From NCBI GenBank assembly GCA_963781195.1, contig CAWAEZ010000003.1:1-64000 (forward strand): a stretch of DNA of 64,000 nt, written 5' to 3'. Made by a program: the position numbers and the translations under genes. The notes below the pieces were generated by a model that was not told the DNA's origin, did not search any database, and saw nothing but the letters and a program-made list of their open reading frames with translations. This DNA is from JAJPKK01 sp963781195 (GTDB lineage: Bacteria; Pseudomonadota; Alphaproteobacteria; Rhizobiales; Xanthobacteraceae). Positions 61,439 through 64,000 of this stretch are shown piece after piece (the stretch's first letter is position 1; each line of letters opens with the position of its first letter).

Positions 61439-62358
61439 GAGCGATCTTCCACGATGCGGTTCTTGAGCCGACCGAGTCCCTCGATCTCGACGACGACTTC
61501 GTCGCCGGGCTGGAGAAATTCGCCCTTCGGGAAACCGACGCCGGCAGGCGTCCCCGTGGCGATCACGTCACCCGGCCGCAATTCCACGTGACGGCTGAGA
61601 TAGGCGACCTGTTCGGCAATCGAATGGACCATCCGCCCCGTATTCGATTCCTGCTTCACAATACCGTTGACGCTGAGCCTGATGGCGAGGTCTTCCGGAT
61701 TGTCCACCGCGGCCGCAGGCGTCAGCCACGGCCCCATCGGGGCGGCATCTGCGAAGCATTTCTGGCCGATCCAGTCGTAGACGAACGGACTGCCTTCGCG
61801 CTTCATCAAATCGCGCGCCGAAAGGTCGTTGACGATCACGTAACCCGCCACCGCATCCATGGCGTCGGCCTCGGACACCCGGCGCGTCGGCTTGCCGATG
61901 ACGACACCCAGCTCCGCCTCCCAGTCCACGGATTTCGAGAACGCGGGGAGCCGCACGTCGGCCTCGGGCCCGACGATGGAGCCCGACGACGTTTTGATGA
62001 AGAACCACGGCTCGGCGGCCTTTTCCACCCGCGCGGGCTTGCCTGTCATCTGCTCGATGAAAACCGACATCTCCTGCAGATGATCCCAGTAGTTCGCGCC
62101 GGCGCAGAAAAAGGTTCCGGGATAGAGGATTGGCGCCGGCAGGGTCAGCTCGTCGAGGGCCAACGACCGCTCACCGCCGGCGAAACCATCGAGCTGATCG
62201 CTGGAGGTTTCCCAGTCGCGGAGAATATCGAGGACGCTTCCACCATTCGGGCCCAGCACTTCGCGCGCATCGGTCACACGCGTGCCGATGAGGATTCCCG
62301 CGCGCGGCGTGATGTCTTCGCCGGTCGTATAGCTGACCAATCGATAGTCCGCCGGCAT
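61435..62358 (-). CDS. Fumarylacetoacetate-hydrolase-family enzyme
   Basis: This 307-aa hydrolase has the FAH core. CAGANYWDHLQEM comes first, then VDWEAELGVVIGKPTRRV with the metal-binding Glu residues, VNDLSARDLM and IATGTPAGVGFPKG. These enzymes hydrolyse acylpyruvates or hydrate and decarboxylate the products of extradiol cleavage. The ATG at 62358 has GGGAGG about 6 nt upstream. It is the first gene of the operon and is divergent from the TetR gene, with the palindrome at 62395 between them. Confidence 0.92.
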   Translation of the reverse strand: MPADYRLVSYTTGEDITPRAGILIGTRVTDAREVLGPNGGSVLDILRDWETSSDQLDGFAGGERSLALDELTLPAPILYPGTFFCAGANYWDHLQEMSVFIEQMTGKPARVEKAAEPWFFIKTSSGSIVGPEADVRLPAFSKSVDWEAELGVVIGKPTRRVSEADAMDAVAGYVIVNDLSARDLMKREGSPFVYDWIGQKCFADAAPMGPWLTPAAAVDNPEDLAIRLSVNGIVKQESNTGRMVHSIAEQVAYLSRHVELRPGDVIATGTPAGVGFPKGEFLQPGDEVVVEIEGLGRLKNRIVEDRS

Positions 62359-62394
62359 CCTTTTCCTCCCGAACGGCACGTTTTTGTATGAACC

Positions 62395-62413
62395 GTACCG
62401 TATGTTACGGTAC
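62395..62413. promoter_or_regulatory. Perfect 19-bp palindrome, probable TetR operator
   Basis: GTACCGTA, a TGT centre and TACGGTAC form a perfect inverted repeat between the divergent FAH-family and TetR genes. Length, symmetry and position fit a TetR-family operator controlling both directions. It begins 37 bp upstream of the FAH start. Confidence 0.8.
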
Positions 62414-62483
62414 CGGCGCCATCGGCGTGAGTCAAAAGATTTCTGCTGGCCTCGCCAGGGATTTCTTGCCATATCTGCCAGCC

Positions 62484-63215
62484 ATGGAATCCGCAGACAG
62501 GCCAGCGGCCCCGGCCGGGGGCTCTGAGCGCAGCAACAGGCGCCTGAACGGGCGCAAGCGCGGCGACGTCAAACGCGACAAGATCGTCAGATCCGCCGCC
62601 AAGCTGTTTCTCGAAAAAGGCTACGACAACGTCTCGATCAACGACATCATCGACGTCGTCGGCGGTTCCAAGGGCACGATCTATTCCAACTTCGGCAGCA
62701 AGGAGAAACTTTTCGAGTCGGTCGTGGAGCAGATGTGCTCGGACGTCACGATTCAGATCGACACCCGCCCGGTCGGGACCCTCGAGGAACAACTCACGCG
62801 CATCGCGCGATCCTTCGTATCGAAAGTGCTATCGCCGCAAATCCTGTGCTTTCATCGCCTGATGACATCGATCGGGAGGACTTTTCCCGTTGCAGGGCGG
62901 CTGTTTTACGATACCGGGCCGCGAAAGGTCTACCAGATCATCTCGGAATGGATCGCTCTTCACCAGCAGGCCGGTAACATTCGCGACGACCAAGATCCGC
63001 ACCGCCTCGCCGTCCTGCTCCACGATATGTTGATCGGGGAACAGCAGCTGAGCTGGCTGACGTCGGCTTCGAGCGACAAGGACCGCGCCAAACGCATCGA
63101 GCAGACGGTGCAGCTGTGCGTCACGGTCTTCCTGCAAGGCTGCGCCAGTGGGGCACCGCGGAGCGGCGGAAAGCGGACCGACAAATCCACCGGCGTGGGA
63201 AGCAGCGGCCGATAG
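62484..63215 (+). CDS. TetR-family transcriptional regulator
   Basis: This 243-aa regulator has its helix-turn-helix at about residues 35-80 (DKIVRSAAKLFLEKGYDNVS, then DVVGGSKGTIYSNFGSKEKL). A larger ligand-binding domain follows, with YDTGPRKVYQIISEWIALHQ. The ATG at 62484 is preferred. The frame is open to an ATG at 62388, but that start would place the operator palindrome inside the coding region; a GTG at 62427 is another option. It probably represses the divergent meta-cleavage operon, itself and perhaps the flavin monooxygenase gene that follows. Confidence 0.88.
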   Translation: MESADRPAAPAGGSERSNRRLNGRKRGDVKRDKIVRSAAKLFLEKGYDNVSINDIIDVVGGSKGTIYSNFGSKEKLFESVVEQMCSDVTIQIDTRPVGTLEEQLTRIARSFVSKVLSPQILCFHRLMTSIGRTFPVAGRLFYDTGPRKVYQIISEWIALHQQAGNIRDDQDPHRLAVLLHDMLIGEQQLSWLTSASSDKDRAKRIEQTVQLCVTVFLQGCASGAPRSGGKRTDKSTGVGSSGR

Positions 63216-63389
63216 TCGCCGGAAGCGGCCGAGGCTCCGACCAGCCGTCGCCGGACCGACGCTCCGAATCCGCTCTCCGCATCAATCACCTCTCCGCACC
63301 AATCCTCTCCGCATCGCAGCGATACCCCGACAGATTAGTTTGTCTCCGCTGCGCCGGCCTCCCGCGAAGACCGGCTGCGGGATTCTCGA

Positions 63390-63409
63390 TTTGTCAAACA
63401 CGGGACAAA
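63390..63409. promoter_or_regulatory. Inverted repeat upstream of the monooxygenase gene
   Basis: TTTGTC and GACAAA are perfect 6-bp arms separated by 8 nt. A related GACA-N8-TGTC pair lies at 63329-63344. These may be regulator half-sites in the promoter of the monooxygenase gene. Confidence 0.4.
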
Positions 63410-63427
63410 GGTGCAGACTGCGAACGA

Positions 63428-63439
63428 TAACGATCGTTA
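63428..63439. promoter_or_regulatory. Perfect 12-bp palindrome before the monooxygenase gene
   Basis: TAACGATCGTTA is self-complementary and lies about 24 bp before the start codon, just upstream of the Shine-Dalgarno. A repressor bound here would block transcription. It is different in sequence from the operator at 62395. Confidence 0.5.
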
Positions 63440-63462
63440 CACTTAAATGGGAGGACAGGGAG

Positions 63463-64000
63463 ATGCAGATAGAAGCCACGCCCGTGGCCGCCACCCGCAG
63501 GGCTGCGTCGCGTCCGGAATTCGCCGAGATTCTCAGACGGATTCGCGGACTGCGCTCGGAGATCGACTCGCGGGCGCTCGCGGCCGAGAAGGCGAGACGG
63601 GTCCCCGCCGAGACGATGGATGCGCTTCGCGATGCCGACGTATTTCGCGCCATGCAGCCCGCGCATTTTGGCGGGTATGAGTATGGCCCCGCCGAGCTTG
63701 CGCAGATCGGCTTCGAGCTCGGCCGCGCCTGCGGCAGCACCGGATGGTGTGGGACGCTCGCGGTTTGCTTCGGCTGGATGACGGCCTTCTTTCCTCTCGA
63801 GGCGCAACTCGAGGTCTGGGATAATCCGGATAATCTCCTCGCCGTCTCCTATACTCCGACTTCCAAAGTCGAGGTCGTCGATGGCGGCTACAGGATTTCC
63901 GGCAGCTGGCCCTGGGCGAGCGGCGTCGACAACGCCGAGTGGCTCATTCTCGCCGCGCTGATTCCAGGCGCGGATCGGCCTCCCGGCGTCGCGTGGTGCC
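63463..64000 (+). CDS. Flavin-dependent monooxygenase, acyl-CoA-dehydrogenase fold (partial, 5' end)
   Basis: The reading frame is open from the ATG at 63463 to the end of the window, giving 179 residues with no stop. GGGAGG lies about 14 nt upstream and a second GGGAG directly before it. FRAMQPAHFGGYEYGPAELA, GRACGSTGWCGTLAVCFGWM and YRISGSWPWASGVDNAEWLI match oxygenase components of two-component flavin monooxygenases such as HsaA and related phenol hydroxylases. It would hydroxylate a phenolic substrate to a catechol for the extradiol dioxygenases. Full length is expected to be about 390-400 residues; the rest lies outside the window. Confidence 0.88.
   Translation, partial: MQIEATPVAATRRAASRPEFAEILRRIRGLRSEIDSRALAAEKARRVPAETMDALRDADVFRAMQPAHFGGYEYGPAELAQIGFELGRACGSTGWCGTLAVCFGWMTAFFPLEAQLEVWDNPDNLLAVSYTPTSKVEVVDGGYRISGSWPWASGVDNAEWLILAALIPGADRPPGVAWC

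Noticed and set aside
62388..62483. An N-terminal extension of the TetR protein from the ATG at 62388
   Set aside because: It would put the perfect operator palindrome inside the coding region, and the added residues do not match the family.
1..64000. CRISPR arrays, tRNA or rRNA genes, prophage modules and toxin-antitoxin pairs
   Set aside because: No regularly spaced repeats, no tRNA cloverleaf-like sequence and no phage or toxin-antitoxin motifs were noticed on reading both strands. A dedicated search (tRNAscan-SE, Infernal, CRISPR finders) was not possible.

Overview
The window looks like chromosomal accessory DNA from a GC-rich alphaproteobacterium of the order Hyphomicrobiales, close to Bradyrhizobium or Xanthobacteraceae-type soil bacteria. 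This is judged from codon and base use, the Crp/Fnr sequence type, a DUF6481 protein, several Bug-type solute receptors and a SoxC/SoxD-like sulfite dehydrogenase. No rRNA, tRNA, CRISPR array, plasmid or phage module was seen.

Layout. 0.5-5.5 kb is a decayed zone. It holds two broken tandem Crp/Fnr genes, a complete IS4-family (IS50-like) element with 9-bp target duplications, a shrunken IS256-type transposase and a 5'-truncated rfbA beside an intact rfbB. 6.8-13.6 kb carries three minor pseudopilin genes (gspI, gspJ, gspK), small envelope or hypothetical genes, an STN-domain secreted protein and a frameshifted CorA-family transporter. 13.9-21.2 kb has two LigI-like amidohydrolases (one next to a Bug receptor), an orphan [2Fe-2S] subunit, and a cytochrome c plus sulfite dehydrogenase set. 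21.4-26.1 kb is a very large hybrid histidine kinase, interrupted by two one-base insertions. 26.2-36.9 kb is catabolic: Bug receptors with an AMDase/maleate-isomerase-like enzyme and a cupin; a MarR gene with a striking operator; and a LysR gene divergent from a GST, aminotransferase and MFS set. 37-41.7 kb is an RND efflux pump behind tandem palindromes. 42.5-55 kb joins a BMP-type ABC importer to an isochorismatase-fold amidase and a three-subunit molybdenum hydroxylase. An alpha/beta hydrolase, a 2-oxoglutarate-type oxygenase and a frameshifted cytosine-deaminase-like enzyme lie convergently, which suggests uptake and oxidation of an N-heterocycle. 56.5-64 kb is an aromatic meta-cleavage cluster: two complete extradiol dioxygenases, a third related protein lacking every metal ligand, an FAH-family hydrolase, a YciI protein, a dehydrogenase, a DUF1857-SnoaL fusion, a TetR regulator with a perfect palindromic operator, and the start of an acyl-CoA-dehydrogenase-like flavin monooxygenase cut by the window end.

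The most unusual observation is the extradiol dioxygenase pair at 56.5-58.3 kb. One member keeps all six expected catalytic residues. The other aligns to it without gaps through the C-terminal domain but has lost all three metal ligands, and the two are joined by a 4-nt start/stop overlap. A second pattern is four otherwise healthy genes each broken by exactly one extra G or C, which suggests base-level sequence errors rather than true pseudogenes.
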